From NCBI GenBank assembly GCA_039583875.1, contig CM077158.1:124679900-124743899 (forward strand): a stretch of 64,000 nt of DNA, given 5' to 3'. Shown in pieces: positions 33,287 through 44,126 of the stretch (its first letter is position 1; each line of letters opens with the position of its first letter). The notes beneath the pieces are model-generated. The model saw only the letters and a list, made by a program, of their open reading frames with translations. It was not told the DNA's origin and did not search any database. Made by a program: the position numbers and the translations under genes. The stretch is from Platanthera guangdongensis. Its lineage: Eukaryota; Streptophyta; Magnoliopsida; Asparagales; Orchidaceae.

Positions 33287-34553
33287 TGAGGCGCATCATA
33301 CCAAGTACACGATTCACCCGGGGAGTACGAAGATGTACCGTGATGTGAAGAAATTGTTCTGGTGGCCAGGATTGAAGAAGGATGTGGCACTGTACGTGGA
33401 AAAGTGTCAGACATGCGCCTTGGTGAAGGCGGAATGCAAAAGGCCGGGAGGATTCTTGAAGTCCTTGCCTATTCCAGAGTGGAAGTTTGACGACATTACT
33501 ATGGACTTTGTACGCGGGCTGCCAAGGTCGCAAAAAGGGAACGACGCTATTTGGGTGGTCGTAGATCATCTAACGAAGGTGTCGCATTTCATTCCGCATA
33601 GGAAAGATGATCCGGTTGAGAAATTGGCAAAACTGTATGTGGACAACATAGTACGGCTTCATGGTGTGCCCCGCAGCATCGTGAGTGACCGAGATGGGCG
33701 GTTCACGTCCAATGATTGGAGGCTGGTGCAGCAGATGTTGGGAACAAAGCTGAGTTTCAGCACAGCCTTTCATCCGTAGACGGATGGCCAGACTGAGAGG
33801 GTCAATAGCACAATGGAAGACATTCTTCGCATGTTCGTCCTGGACTTTGGGAAGCAGTGGGAAGACCACCTATACTTGGTGGAGTTCACGTACAACAATA
33901 GCTACCAGGCAAGCATACAAATGATGCCCTTCGAAGCCCTTTATGGTAGAAGATGTCGCACGCCGTTGTCTTGGTTTGAAACAGGTGAGTCAAAGTTGTA
34001 CAAGCGACAATAGCTTGAAGATGCTACTTCCTTGGTGCGAACCATTCGGCAGACATTACTAATCACTCAGGACCACCAGGCTAAGTACTATAATGCCAAG
34101 CACAGGAATGTGGAGTTCGCTGTCGGCGACTGGGTGTACTTGAAGATCAAACCGTTCAATGGTGTCTCGCGGGTGCGGCGCTTAAAGAAGCTAAGCACGA
34201 GGTACCTTGGACCGTTTGAGGTTCTGGAGAGGATTGGTGAAGCAGCTTATCGTTTAAAGCTATTAGTGAAGCTTAGTGGTCTACATGATGTATTCCATAT
34301 ATCAGTGCTACGGAAGGCGGTGCAAGAGCCTTCGCATGTGATCGCGGTGGATCAGGTGCCGGTCGAGAATGGGTTAACGACGAAGGTCAAGCCCGTTCGT
34401 ATTGAGGACTCGAAAGTCAAGAGGCTACACAAAAAATAGATCAGGATGGTCAAGGTCCGTTGGGATAATTGCGGTCGGCAAGAGCTCTCTTAGGAGCGAG
34501 AGCAGACCATGCTTGAGGAGTACCCGGAGTTGTTTCACTCAGGTACCAGTTAA
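33287..34553 (+). pseudogene. Integrase of element A, second part
   Basis: The frame resumes after S with the HHCC finger (EAHHTKY...CQTCALVK) and continues through the core with all three acidic sites present: MDFVRG, IVSDRDGRF and DGQTER. The C-terminal GPF/Y-like [17 protein letters not shown] block and a short chromodomain-like tail follow. Stops: TAG 33777-33779 (Gln site), TAG near 34012-34014, TAG near 34438-34440, and TAG 34491-34493 (Trp site). It ends at TAA 34551-34553. An intact version would insert cDNA into chromosomes. Confidence 0.9.
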
Positions 34554-34601
34554 GTTTATGATTATCTTTTCTTTATGTAATTTCGAGAACGAAATTCTTT
34601 T

Positions 34602-34615
34602 AAGAGGGAGAGAGT
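34602..34615 (+). other. Polypurine tract of element A
   Basis: AAGAGGGAGAGAGT directly precedes the TGTAACGCCC start of the 3' LTR. Confidence 0.8.
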
Positions 34616-34811
34616 TGTAACGCCCAGAAACTCAAAAGAGCGACGGGAGGCATTTTGAGCCAAGTTTGGAATTTGGTAGGGGGCACACGGCCTGGGACAC
34701 GGGCGTGTCCCAGGGCGTGTCTTGTTTGGGTCGACGATTTAGCCGAGAGGTCGACGAATTTTGGAGTCGACGATCGTCGAGCGGCAAACATGACCTGAGA
34801 CACGGGCGTGT
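34616..34811 (+). repeat. Partial 3' LTR of element A
   Basis: 196 bp match the first part of the 5' LTR, including the first ACACGGGCGTGT palindrome. The match ends abruptly at CGTGT, where element E starts. The remaining roughly 1.9 kb should lie beyond E's other end. Confidence 0.88.
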
Positions 34812-36243
34812 TGATGAGTCCAATTATTACACTGATTTTTGGACTGATCTGGGTCAGTTTTATAGTCTTAGCACTGCACTTGAGTGCTATAACTGTTTAT
34901 ATTTTCTTACTTGCCTATTTCATGATTAAGTGCACTTTAGGCCCGTTTTCTGTGTGCTTTAGATATTTCTGCATTTCCGTTTGTTTTACTTGTTCTTTCG
35001 CCGTGTCTTGAGAATATGGTGTGCACTTTTGGTGGCCTATCTCCCTCTTCTGCTGGTGTATGGGTCGTGTGCGTGCTCCGGAACTGCTCGGGAGAACCCG
35101 ATGATACAAGAACACTACGCACGATCTTTGGACTCACTGCCCACGACCACCGGCCGTGCGCCACTGATCGTGTGCATTATATTCTCCTTTTCCCCAGTTC
35201 TGTCTTAACCAATCACACGATCAGTGGATTCAGTGCGCACGACCACCGGTCGTGTGCCACTGATCGTGCGCATATTTGCTGATATTTCTGTCCAAGTTGC
35301 AGGTTTAATTGGAAATTGCGCACGATCATCGACCGACAGTACACACGACCACTAGTCGTGCACCACTGATCGTGCGCTCTGCTTATTCTGCCTCCGTATT
35401 TAAGGGCCTGCTCCGCGATTTAGGGTACGATGGGTCATTTCTGCGATCGGAGAGTGCACGGGAAGTGTCGTTCTACCTCTCCAGCAACTCCATCCACCTC
35501 CACCTTCATTGGGAGTCCGTAGCCGGTGATTCCGAAGCTTTCCAAACCCTCATGTGAAGCTCCCGGCTATTGATGACCTCAACTCCAAGCTTTCCACCGG
35601 AGTTGGCGAAGAAGACGACCTAGAGAACGGACTCAAAGGCCTTCGAGGTGACAGCTCGTTGGTACCGGAAGCCTCCTCGGACTGAGCCCGGAAGCGGATT
35701 GACAACTCGCTATTCTGGCAACGACCTGCGGTGGACCTTCACCCTCTAGTGGTTTAATCCTCTTCCCCCCTTCCTCCATTGTATGGAATGAACTGATATT
35801 ATAATGAACTACATTTTCTACTCTATATCTAAGTGAATGTTGTAGTTTTCATTTGCTTTGAGTTGTGTGTTGTGAATGCGCCTCGCCCACTCCACATCCA
35901 CTTCATATACTTGTTTCACCCGATTGCACTCCGCATAAGAACACTTCCATCCATTAGCTTTTCGTCCACTCGCCCAACAGAAGTTCGGCATCGCGGCCGA
36001 TACACTCACCTCACCTTGCGAAGCGGTGCCTTCGACCCTCACAGCCTTAATTAGTTTATTAGATCAAAACCACAATCTCACAAGCCCCTTTTTACTCTTT
36101 TCTACGTATAACTCTCATAATGATATTTTCTGAACTGTTGCCGCTCTATGCTAATTGCATTCCTCAAGAGACTGACACTCGGGGATTTATTGCCAATCTT
36201 TATTACTTGTGAGACCGATGCGCTTGCCTATTTACACGCATCA
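34812..36243 (+). repeat. 5' LTR of element E
   Basis: 1432 bp from TGATGAGTCC to ACGCATCA, so the ends are the inverted repeat TGATG/CATCA. It has three palindromic CACGACCACCGGTCGTG-type units (35139-35175, 35234-35272, 35341-35378) and a TATTTAAG candidate TATA near 35398. Confidence 0.85.
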
Positions 36244-36249
36244 AGTTTT

Positions 36250-36267
36250 TGGCGCCATTGCCGGGGA
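36250..36267 (+). other. Primer binding site of element E (tRNA-Asp type)
   Basis: TGGCGCCATTGCCGGGGA lies six bases after the LTR. It differs at one position from the TGGCGCCGTTGCCGGGGA that marks Athila/Tat elements. Confidence 0.88.
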
Positions 36268-36366
36268 ATGCAACTATAGAGCGACACAGGATGATTGAAA
36301 ATATTGTTATAAGAGTTAGTGTTTTTGACTGCTGTTTCCTTGTGTAGTTTGTCGTAGTGAATGTAG

Positions 36367-37785
36367 GGTCGAGCCACAAGAGATCCTGTAGCCTACGACC
36401 CAGAGATCGAACGTACTATCCTAGCGCGAAGACGCGCCACAGCCATCACTTTTGCCCCAATGGGAGACCAGCTGAATATTGATGCCGACAACCGAGTTGG
36501 AGGGATACCTCCTGGCGACTGAAATGGCGACGAAAATGAAGTGAACCCTCCCCAGGTCTGCACCATGAGGGATTACACTTCACCTACCGTCGGGAGCATA
36601 TACCCCGGTTTCGGACCTGCTATCACCAACCAACAGTTCGAGATTAAACCAACTATCCTGAATATCATTCGGAACAAAGCTCAGTTCTCAGGAATGGCCA
36701 CTGAATACGCCCATCTTCACCTGGAGGAATTCTCCGAAATTTGCGCCACGTTCCGCTACGCTGGAATCCCGGACGAAACAGTCAAGCTCCGCCTCTTCCC
36801 TTTTTCACTAAGGGACAAAGCCAAGACATGGCTTCACTCCCTCCCACCTGGAACAGCCATCACTTGGGAGGCTTTGACCACAAAATTCCTAGCTAAGTTC
36901 CGTCCGATAGATCGGATCGTGAGCATGAGGCGAGCAATAGCCAACTTCCGGCAAGTCGATCAAGAAAGTTTAGCCGAAGTTTGGGAGCATTTCAACAAGC
37001 TGCTGAGGAAGTGCCCTAACCATGGATTCCAAACATGGAACCTTGTCGAAAGTTTCTACTTCGCTATTGAACCCCACCACCGAGCCATGATTGATGACGC
37101 CTTCGGAGGAACAATCATGAACCTTCCTCCAGATGATGCTCTGAGAATCTTACAAGACACTGCCACTGATGTAGGGGAGACCGTGATACGTGCTCGACTA
37201 CGCTAACGGAAACTATCGTCACAGAACATAAAAACTAGATGGGAGGGCTCCGACCAAAAGCGAGTGAAAATGGGTCGGGTTGGATCCCAAATTCGAATGA
37301 GAAAAATGCCGGACTCGATACAACGTCCTGAAGAACTACCTCTCCAACAAGCACACAACTCACCGTAAGCCGGACTCGATACAACGTCCTTAAGACCTAC
37401 CTCTCCAACAAGCACACAACTCACCGCACCTACACAAGCACCTATTTTTTCAACTTGAGCCGTTTCAAACGCAGCAAAAATTTATTTCGGAGCAGTGGCA
37501 AACTTCAAATGGCGGTCGAGTTCCAGTTGAGATTAATTCCCTTGTTAACACAAAGTGTTCCGATCTTGGAGAGCAAGTCAAGGCTAGGCCAAGTCTCGCT
37601 CCCGCAATGGATCTTCCCGATCCGGAATACAAGAGATTCAATAGCAACGAAGTCGAATCAGATTTTGCAAGCGATGTATTTAAAAACCACGAAAAAGACG
37701 GTTTGCAAAACCTCCACAAACTCAAAGCAAGAATCACTAAGAGAGGAAGAGATTACCCAAACAAGAACATCAATCACACAATATA
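36367..37785 (+). pseudogene. gag: Gag of element E
   Basis: The frame from 36367 to 37206 has a TGA near 36520, then a 221-codon open stretch with an Athila/Tat Retrotrans_gag domain: GFGPAITNQQFEIKP, FSGMATEYAHLHLEEF, LRLFPFSLRDKAKTWL, TTKFLAKFRP and FNKLLRKCPNHG. After the stop at 37204 a 61-bp tandem duplication intervenes, then a gag-tail-like piece in another frame (DLGEQVKA, PDPEYKRFNSNEVESD) runs to about 37785. The apparent start ATG at 36361 is followed at once by TAG, so the true start is unclear. Confidence 0.8.
37308..37429 (+). repeat. 61-bp tandem duplication in E gag
   Basis: Units start at 37308 and 37369 (GCCGGACTCGATACAACGTCC...) with four or so differences. 61 is not a multiple of three, so it shifts the frame. 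Confidence 0.9.
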
Positions 37786-37790
37786 AGGTG

Positions 37791-38175
37791 GGAGATTCAC
37801 TCTGTCCACGGAACTACCGGCTTCACACCGAATGGGGCTGCACTGATTGGGATGGAGGTAGCAACGGGGGGGGGGGGGGGGGGGGAGGCAAGGGAACTCC
37901 GCTTGGCCTAAATTTTCACAAGGGGAAAATAGGGTTTCTTCTTCAATTCATCAAAAAATCCTCATAAGAGCCTCCTTATATAGGAGTTACAACATGCCCT
38001 TAACCATCCATGATGGAGATGTAATCTCATCCATCCGTATGGTTAAATACACACCACAAAATATAAAGGGTCCAAAATTAAAATTACATAACATTTATGA
38101 ATATAAAATTATCATCCAAACATGGAATAATTTTATATTCATCAATATAAAATAAAAGTGCATGAAATAAGATAA
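37791..38175 (-). other. Junction region and probable LTR of element F
   Basis: It contains a 20-G run at 37866-37885, a TATATAAGGAGG TATA-like site (minus strand, near 37974-37985) and an AT-rich tail next to F's stop codon. By analogy with G it is F's 3' LTR, but no TG start or partner LTR can be matched. The E/F boundary falls in or near here. Confidence 0.45.
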
Positions 38176-38830
38176 TTAATTCTTCACGGTGGATTTAGCA
38201 CGCCGCGGGCGGAGGTTGTAACGTGGTCTTCCTTCAGCATCATCACGACACCCAAGATGTTTGTGACATTGTGCCTCGGCAACCGGGTCATCATCAAGTA
38301 GTGGCGGAGGGGCCGCAGCATCAATCCTCGCCCACTCAAAATCATGTATCTCCGATGCGTAGTCTGATAGATAGCGGCGGAGAAGCTCGGCATCCAAACG
38401 TTGAAGCTCCGTCGCGAGTACCCATGAGTCATCTGAAGGGGGGCGGTCACGCCAACGGATGAGGAAGCGGTAGGCAGCACCATCAGGAGTAGTGAGTGGC
38501 TCAACAACAAGTATCATATCTGGAGTGAGAAATGTCTTGGGAAACCTGAGAAACATGTCAGCAGTAGGAAGAAAAGAAGGCAACGTACCATCCGATGTTA
38601 AAACTGCGGGGACCGAAAGAGAGAGATCATCCGAACTACCACTCCCCAACCCATTAGAAATTTTGGTTGAGGGAGAAGACGACAAAGAATTCAACTCAGG
38701 TGGAGGCGAAACAAACATCGTCAAATTCGAGACATTAAAAATAGGGGAGATACCCCAATCAGCTGGAAAATCCAACACGAAAGCATTGTCACCTAGTTTC
38801 TTTATAATCTGAAAAGGGTCGGCGCGCTTT
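38176..38830 (-). pseudogene. Integrase C-terminus and chromodomain of element F
   Basis: This is the last part of F's polyprotein: a GPF/Y-like block (ADPFQIIKKLGDNAFVLDFP), the NVSNLTMFVSPPPEL linker, a Ser-rich spacer, then a chromodomain-like YRFLIRWRDRPPSDDSWV...LDAELLRRYL and a basic end before the stop at 38176. Chromodomains steer insertion to particular chromatin. The last 148 bp of coding lie inside the predicted LTR (start at 38323), a layout reported for CRM elements. The other integrase pieces are at 55165-55621 and 61493-61948. This segment itself is open. Confidence 0.85.
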
Positions 38831-38835
38831 GGTGT

Positions 38836-39253
38836 TGTGCGAATAGAAAAATACAAACTGAAAAGTGGAGTAATGTAAACTTTATTATTCCAAAAAGGTA
38901 TCTATTACAAAGGTATGACCTCCCTTATATAGAATGGAGGAGAGAAGAGAGAATACAAATAAGAGATGTGAGACTAAAAATTTACAGGACACGAGCGGAC
39001 TATGCAGACACAAACCGCACACGCCGCGCGGTTAGACAGAAGGGCTAACCGCTCGGCTACTACCAGAGAGAGAGATCGCCATGGGAGACCGCTAGATCGC
39101 CCGGTCTCCAAGTCGCCAGAGACAAACCGCTAGACCACTTGGACCTCAGACAGCAACACACAACAACCAAACCGCTGAAGGGTAACTGCAAAACCGCGTG
39201 GTCATCAACCCGCCAAGCCAGACCGTCAGACCGCCCGGTCACCAACTTCAACA
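38836..39253 (-). repeat. 3' LTR of element C
   Basis: 418 bp. On the minus strand TGTTGAAGTTGG...GTTCGCACA-type ends. A TATATAAG box lies at 38924-38931 (minus). It is rich in GCGGT/ACCGC-like short motifs. Confidence 0.92.
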
Positions 39254-39266
39254 CTCCCCCTCAAGC
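39254..39266 (-). other. Polypurine tract of element C
   Basis: The minus strand has CTTGAGGGGGAG directly before the LTR start. Confidence 0.85.
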
Positions 39267-40860
39267 TGGAGCATATATATCGATCATGCCCAGCTTGTCA
39301 CAAATATGAAAAAACAAGGCGGATACTGGCTTGGTGAAGATGTCAGCCAGCTCTTTATCAGAAGTGACAAAGGGAGTGCAAATTTGTTCCTTCAAAATCT
39401 CTTCACAAATGAAATGACAATCGACCTCAATGTGCTTGGTTCTTTCATGGAAGACCGAATTTTTGGAGATGTATATGGCAGCCTTGTTACATAGGTAGAG
39501 GATGGTTGTAGAACTCTCCTAAATCCAGCATGAGAGCCCGTAGCCATTTTAACTAACAAGTGGTCGATGCCATACTCCGATACTCTGCTTCAGCACTGGA
39601 CCTAGAAACAACAGACTGCTTCTTGCTCTTCCAGCTTACCATATTTCCCCAAAAAAAGGTGCAGAAACCGGAGGTAGACTTGCAATCCCCTTTGTCATCA
39701 GCGTAACTTGCATCTGAGTAGGTTTCAACCCTCACCATTCTTCTGAAAGAGTAATCCTTTCCAAGGCGCTGCTTTGACATACTCCAAGATCCGCAAGGCG
39801 GACTGTAGATGGCACTCCCTAGATGTTTGCATGAATTGACTCACCTTGCCCACAGCATAGGAAATGTCGGGCCTAGTCACTGTGAGATAAATGAGCTTAC
39901 CAACTAGACGCCTGTACCGCGTAGTATCTGAAAGAAGAGGCAAATCATCTGTCCAGGTTTTGTCTTCTCCAATTGCCATGGGGCATCGGGCAGGTTTGGC
40001 TCCAGTCATTCCTGCTTCTTTTAATAGATCAAGGGCATACTTACGCTGGGAGAGGGCTAAGGAGTTGGGCTTCCGAGAGATTTCGATCCCCAAGAAGTAC
40101 TTCAGAGAGCCCATATCTTTCGTGACCAGATGTTGACGAAGATGCCGCTTTGTCAAGGCTACCCCTTCCTGATCATCGCCAGTGAGAAGAATATCATCAA
40201 CGTACACAGCAAGAACCACCAGTCCTGAGGTTTTGCGAATAAATAGCGAGTGATCGGAAGAGCTGCGCGCAAAACCAACGGCTGCCACGATGCCGCTGAA
40301 CTTGTCAAACCAAGCTCGAGGGCTCTGCTTGAGGCTATAGATTGCCTTCTTCAGCCGGCATACTCGTGTCCCCCCTGAGCAACATACCCAGGAGGTTGCT
40401 CCATGTACACGGCCTCCTGAAGATCACCATAAAGGAAGGCATTCTTTACATCTAGCTGGGAAATCGGCCAGTCCTGGTTGACAGCCACGGAGAGAAGGAC
40501 CCGTATGGTGCTGAGACGAGCAATGGGAGAGAATGTATCGAAATAATCAACACCATAGGTCTGAGTGAATCCTTTAGCCACCATGCGGGCTTTGTAGCGA
40601 TCCACATGACCATCGGGGAGGAATTTCACCACAAAAACCCAGAGACAGCCCACAACATCTGTGCCAACAGGAGGAGGAACAATAGTCCAGGTACCCCGTT
40701 CAGTGAGAGTAGCAATCTCATCATCCATGACAACCTTCCAATGCAGAAGGGTAAGAGCTTCCTGATAGGAATGGGGGGTGGAAGTAGAAGAGATAGCCAG
40801 AGCAAAGTCCATGCGAGCAGGCGTCAGACGATCATATGAAACAACGGCAGCAAGAGGATG
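39262..40860 (-). pseudogene. RT and RNase H of element C
   Basis: RT blocks: [43 protein letters not shown], a frame change near 40360, then the SPRAWFDKF block and the catalytic YVDD near 40195-40206 with ILLTGDD. It continues in one open frame to RPDISYAVG. RNase H has DASYADDKGD, STSGF and SSAEAEYRSMA, then after another frame change RTKHIEVDCHF and ELADIFTKP, ending GMIDIYAPA and stop beside the PPT. The motifs are those of a typical plant copia (Ale/Tork-like); the exact clade is uncertain. Confidence 0.9.
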
Positions 40861-41752
40861 CTGGGTACAAGCCCGAATCCCTTTGCGAAGGGCAATGGGA
40901 AGGTCCAGGTCAGCAGGTACCTCAGTATCCGGTGCATCCGTGGTGGAGAAAGCTGGCCCGAGAGAAGAGAGCGACGACATCGAAGAGGAGGAAGGTGGAG
41001 AAGGAGCGGGGTAAGATGGTGGAGATAGTGGAGATGGTAGAGGTGGCGGAACATTAGCAGGAGTGGAGGGAATAGTGGGGTTGGTGAGAGAAGGAGGATT
41101 AGCAGGAGTAGAGGAAGAAGCGGAAGAGAAGTAAGAGGCATTTTCAAAGAAGGTAACATCCGCAGAGACAAATTGTTTGCGGGTGACGGGGTCAAAGCAA
41201 CAATAACCTTTCTGAGTGGGAGAGTACCCCAGAAAGATACATTTGGTGGACCGAGGGGAGAGTTTGTCGCGGGTGGTAATGGGAGCATGCACAAAGGCTG
41301 TGCATCCAAAGATACGTAGAGGAAGAGGAAAGGGTTCTTTGCCCGGATAGAGAATGGAGAAAGGAGTTTGACCATGGAGAACTGTGGAGGGAATGTGATT
41401 GATAAGATAGCAAGAGATGAGAACAACATAGCCCCAGTAGGAGCGAGGGACATGCAAAAAGAGGAAAAGGCCTGCATCTGGTGAACAACATAGCCCTAGT
41501 AAGAGCGACATCAAGGAGGTGACGGTTTTTGCGTTCCGCCACTCCATTTTGTTGGGAAGAGTAAACACAACTGGTTTGATGAATAATCCCATGTTGCATT
41601 CAGAAAGAGGAAAAGGCCTGACTAAGATATTCTTTTGCGTTATCCGAGCGTAAGATTTTAATGGAAACATCAAACTGAGTTTGAATTGAATGATAAAAGG
41701 ATGTCCATACATCAAAAAGTTCAGAACGGTCTCATAAGAGATAGACCCAAGT
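40861..41752 (-). pseudogene. Integrase, second part, and Pro/Ser linker of element C
   Basis: It follows the D insertion. The core shows LRSDNAKEY (second Asp) and [15 protein letters not shown] (Glu), then the [33 protein letters not shown] and [19 protein letters not shown] blocks. A long Pro/Ser linker (41145-40920) precedes RT. Two frames are needed, changing near 41590. A near-duplicate of about 45 bp lies around 41410-41510. Confidence 0.85.
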
Positions 41753-44062
41753 TGTAACACCCCCTATCTGTCGAATAGCATATAGCAGTAGGTCCGGCCG
41801 GGGCCCGACGCCATATACCACAGACAGACCGGGTGGTTACACAATGGAAACCATCCAACCAATCATAACGTCCTACACAGAGCATTCTAGCGGAAGCAGT
41901 TTAAGTTGCAATAAAGAACCCAGCACAAAGAGCACGAATGTCCACCAATACACCAAATAGGAATGTCGTACATACACGAGTACAAGCCTTAAGGCTTTAC
42001 AAAATGGTTTACTTCAATATTACATGTTTTACAAACCACGGCACGCAGGCCAGTCATACATGAGTAAAAGCCGTAAACACTCCAATTAGGCCTTCGAGGG
42101 CCGGCTTCGCAATTTGGGATTTAGCCCGCTATTGACCGCTTGGTCCAGCAGCACCTGCAAGCAATAATACCACCGCATGGGGGCAAACAAAGGGAAATGG
42201 TCAGCAATGCTGACCAAATTATAACGATCCCGCCCCAACTCGGGGCGGCGATGCTCCTTCCCTACACTTATTAGCATAACCAAGCAGTATATCAATATAC
42301 ATTGCATCACAGGCCTTGGCTCGCACGGCCACCCTCCCCGTGCTCTCAGGGCACATTTTCAGTGAACCGACCAATGTCATGTCAATTAAAGCCATAGACA
42401 TTCCGGACTCACCACCGCCACTTTGACGGCCAAACCTATGAGAATTTTGTCTTCTTGGCATGAGTCACGTCAATTTAAGCCATAGACCGCCGAAGACCCT
42501 CATCTATGCCAACGACAAGTGCCACATACCCTTAGGTCTCTTTAACCGAACGACATAGAATGGGTACGGTTCCATCTAACCCGTGCTCACATCGCAACGA
42601 CAATTTAAGCCATATGCGCGGATCAAACTTCTCCCGAGTCCCGTTTCCGTCACACATTTCACATAACCTGGTTATGTTCAAGTTGGCTCTCAGGCCTCCA
42701 AGTTGGCAAGATCACGCATCCGCCCAGTTTTCCGGGTGCACCTTTAGGTTAATCCCCAAGACTCCCTGTTGCAATCTACAACGTAGAAAACCCGAAAAAC
42801 AAACAATCGCACAGAGTCTTCTCCGGCATTTATGCAATGCAACATCACCGATCCAGACCAACATGTCCGGGTAGGCTTCACACATCATGTCTATGTCTGT
42901 TCTCGTCTACAGACTCTAAACAATGGGGACTTTACATATCTACCCGAAGGAACGCCTCCAACTCACCGCAAACTCGCGAGAGCGGGCTTCCTATGCAAAG
43001 AAGGAGAGCTTCATATGCTCAAGAAGAGAATCGTTACCCTAGCCTTCTTCCTCGGCGCCATGGGAATATAAGCGGATGAAAAGCACCGCACTCTCTTTTC
43101 CTCCGTAGATCTGAAGTCGGCTCACGATTTGGAGCTTCGATGCTCTTCCAATTGCCGGATCTAAGCTCCTTCTTCTTCCTTTGCTCTCCTCTCTCTCTTG
43201 ACTTAGAAAGAGAACCACTTAAGTAAAAGTGAGGGTTTCAAAGGTCCAATCCCGGGTATATCCCATCAGGAATAACCCCCAGCCATTGGATCCCAAATTA
43301 AAGAAACGAACAGCCTTGATTTGGGCCTGAAATGCATAATCTGGACCGAACACGGCCTGGCACATGCCCGTGTCCAGGGCCGTGTCCCTCATTTTCCGTC
43401 AAAATCGACGCGCCTGGAACAACACACGGGCATCCAACATGCCCGTGTTCTACCTGACACGCCCATGTTCCAATTGACACGACCGTGTGGTCGGCCGCGT
43501 GCCTCCATCGACACAGCCCGAAAACAACCCGAGACTCACACGGGTATTGGACACGCCCGTGTCCTAACCCGTGTCTACTCGAACATGCCTGGGCGCCAGG
43601 CCGTGTTCACTGTCTCGACACTTTGCCCAGCGAAGTTCGTCGACTGCCTGACACGGCCTTGGACACGCCCGTGTCCTAGGCCGTGTGCCTTATCTCGACA
43701 CTTCGTCGAGCGAAAATCGTCGACTTCCCTGGCCGATAGTCGACACGAGCTCGACACGCCCTGAGACATGCCCGTTTCTTAGGCCGTGTGCCCCGTCTCG
43801 ACACTTCGTCGAGCGAAATTCGTCGACACCCCGAGCCGATCATCGACACGGGCTCGACACGCCCTGAGACACGCCAGTGTCTCAGGCCGTGTTCTCTGCT
43901 CGACGATCGTCGACTCCAAAATCGTCAACCTCTCGACCAAATCGTCGACTCCAGCCTGACACGCCCTGGGACATGCCCGTGTCCCAGGCTGTGTGCCTAC
44001 TCCCAGATTTCAAATCTGGCCCAAAACGTCCCCCGTCGCTTTTTGAGTTTCGGGGCGTTACA
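41753..44062 (-). repeat. 3' LTR of element D
   Basis: 2310 bp, on the minus strand TGTAACGCCCC...GGGGTGTTACA. A palindrome array lies at 43350-44000 and a GGTCAGC hairpin at 42199-42215. Confidence 0.95.
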
Positions 44063-44076
44063 ACTCTCCCCCTCTT
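44063..44076 (-). other. Polypurine tract of element D
   Basis: On the minus strand AAGAGGGGGAGAGT precedes the LTR start, one base different from A's. Confidence 0.85.
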
Positions 44077-44126
44077 AAAAGAATTTAGTCCACGAAATTA
44101 TATATAAAGGAAAGACACGTACAAAA

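Larger units (their letters stand above)
5590..34811 (+). mobile_element. Ty3/gypsy element A (Tekay/Del type), interrupted by B and S, 3' LTR truncated
   Basis: The order is 5' LTR, PBS, gag, protease, RT, RNase H, integrase, PPT and partial 3' LTR, split by element B at 10907 and element S at 21005. The domain order and the basic integrase C-terminus with a chromodomain-like VKVRWDN...EREQTM tail fit the Tekay/Del chromovirus branch. The 3' LTR is cut after 196 bp by element E. The first five bases left of it read TATTA; the matching right flank is outside the window. Stops and catalytic losses make this copy inactive. Confidence 0.88.
34812..37790 (+). mobile_element. Ty3/gypsy element E (Athila/Tat type), left part
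   Basis: LTR, a tRNA-Asp-like PBS and gag are visible. E begins inside A's 3' LTR, with CGTGT as the possible TSD. Its pol and 3' LTR are not seen: the sequence passes into element F somewhere between about 37785 and 38000. The right end given here is approximate. Confidence 0.75.

Noticed and set aside
35309..36054. Small open frames in the E LTR as possible host genes
   Set aside because: They lie wholly inside an LTR with defined ends and have no family resemblance.
37168..37205. TGATGTAGG as the left end of F's LTR, by likeness to G's LTR end
   Set aside because: Gag-like coding of E appears to continue in other frames to about 37785, so the boundary cannot be this far left with confidence.
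38491..38812. Plus-strand frame in the F region
   Set aside because: It is the antisense of the integrase tail of F.
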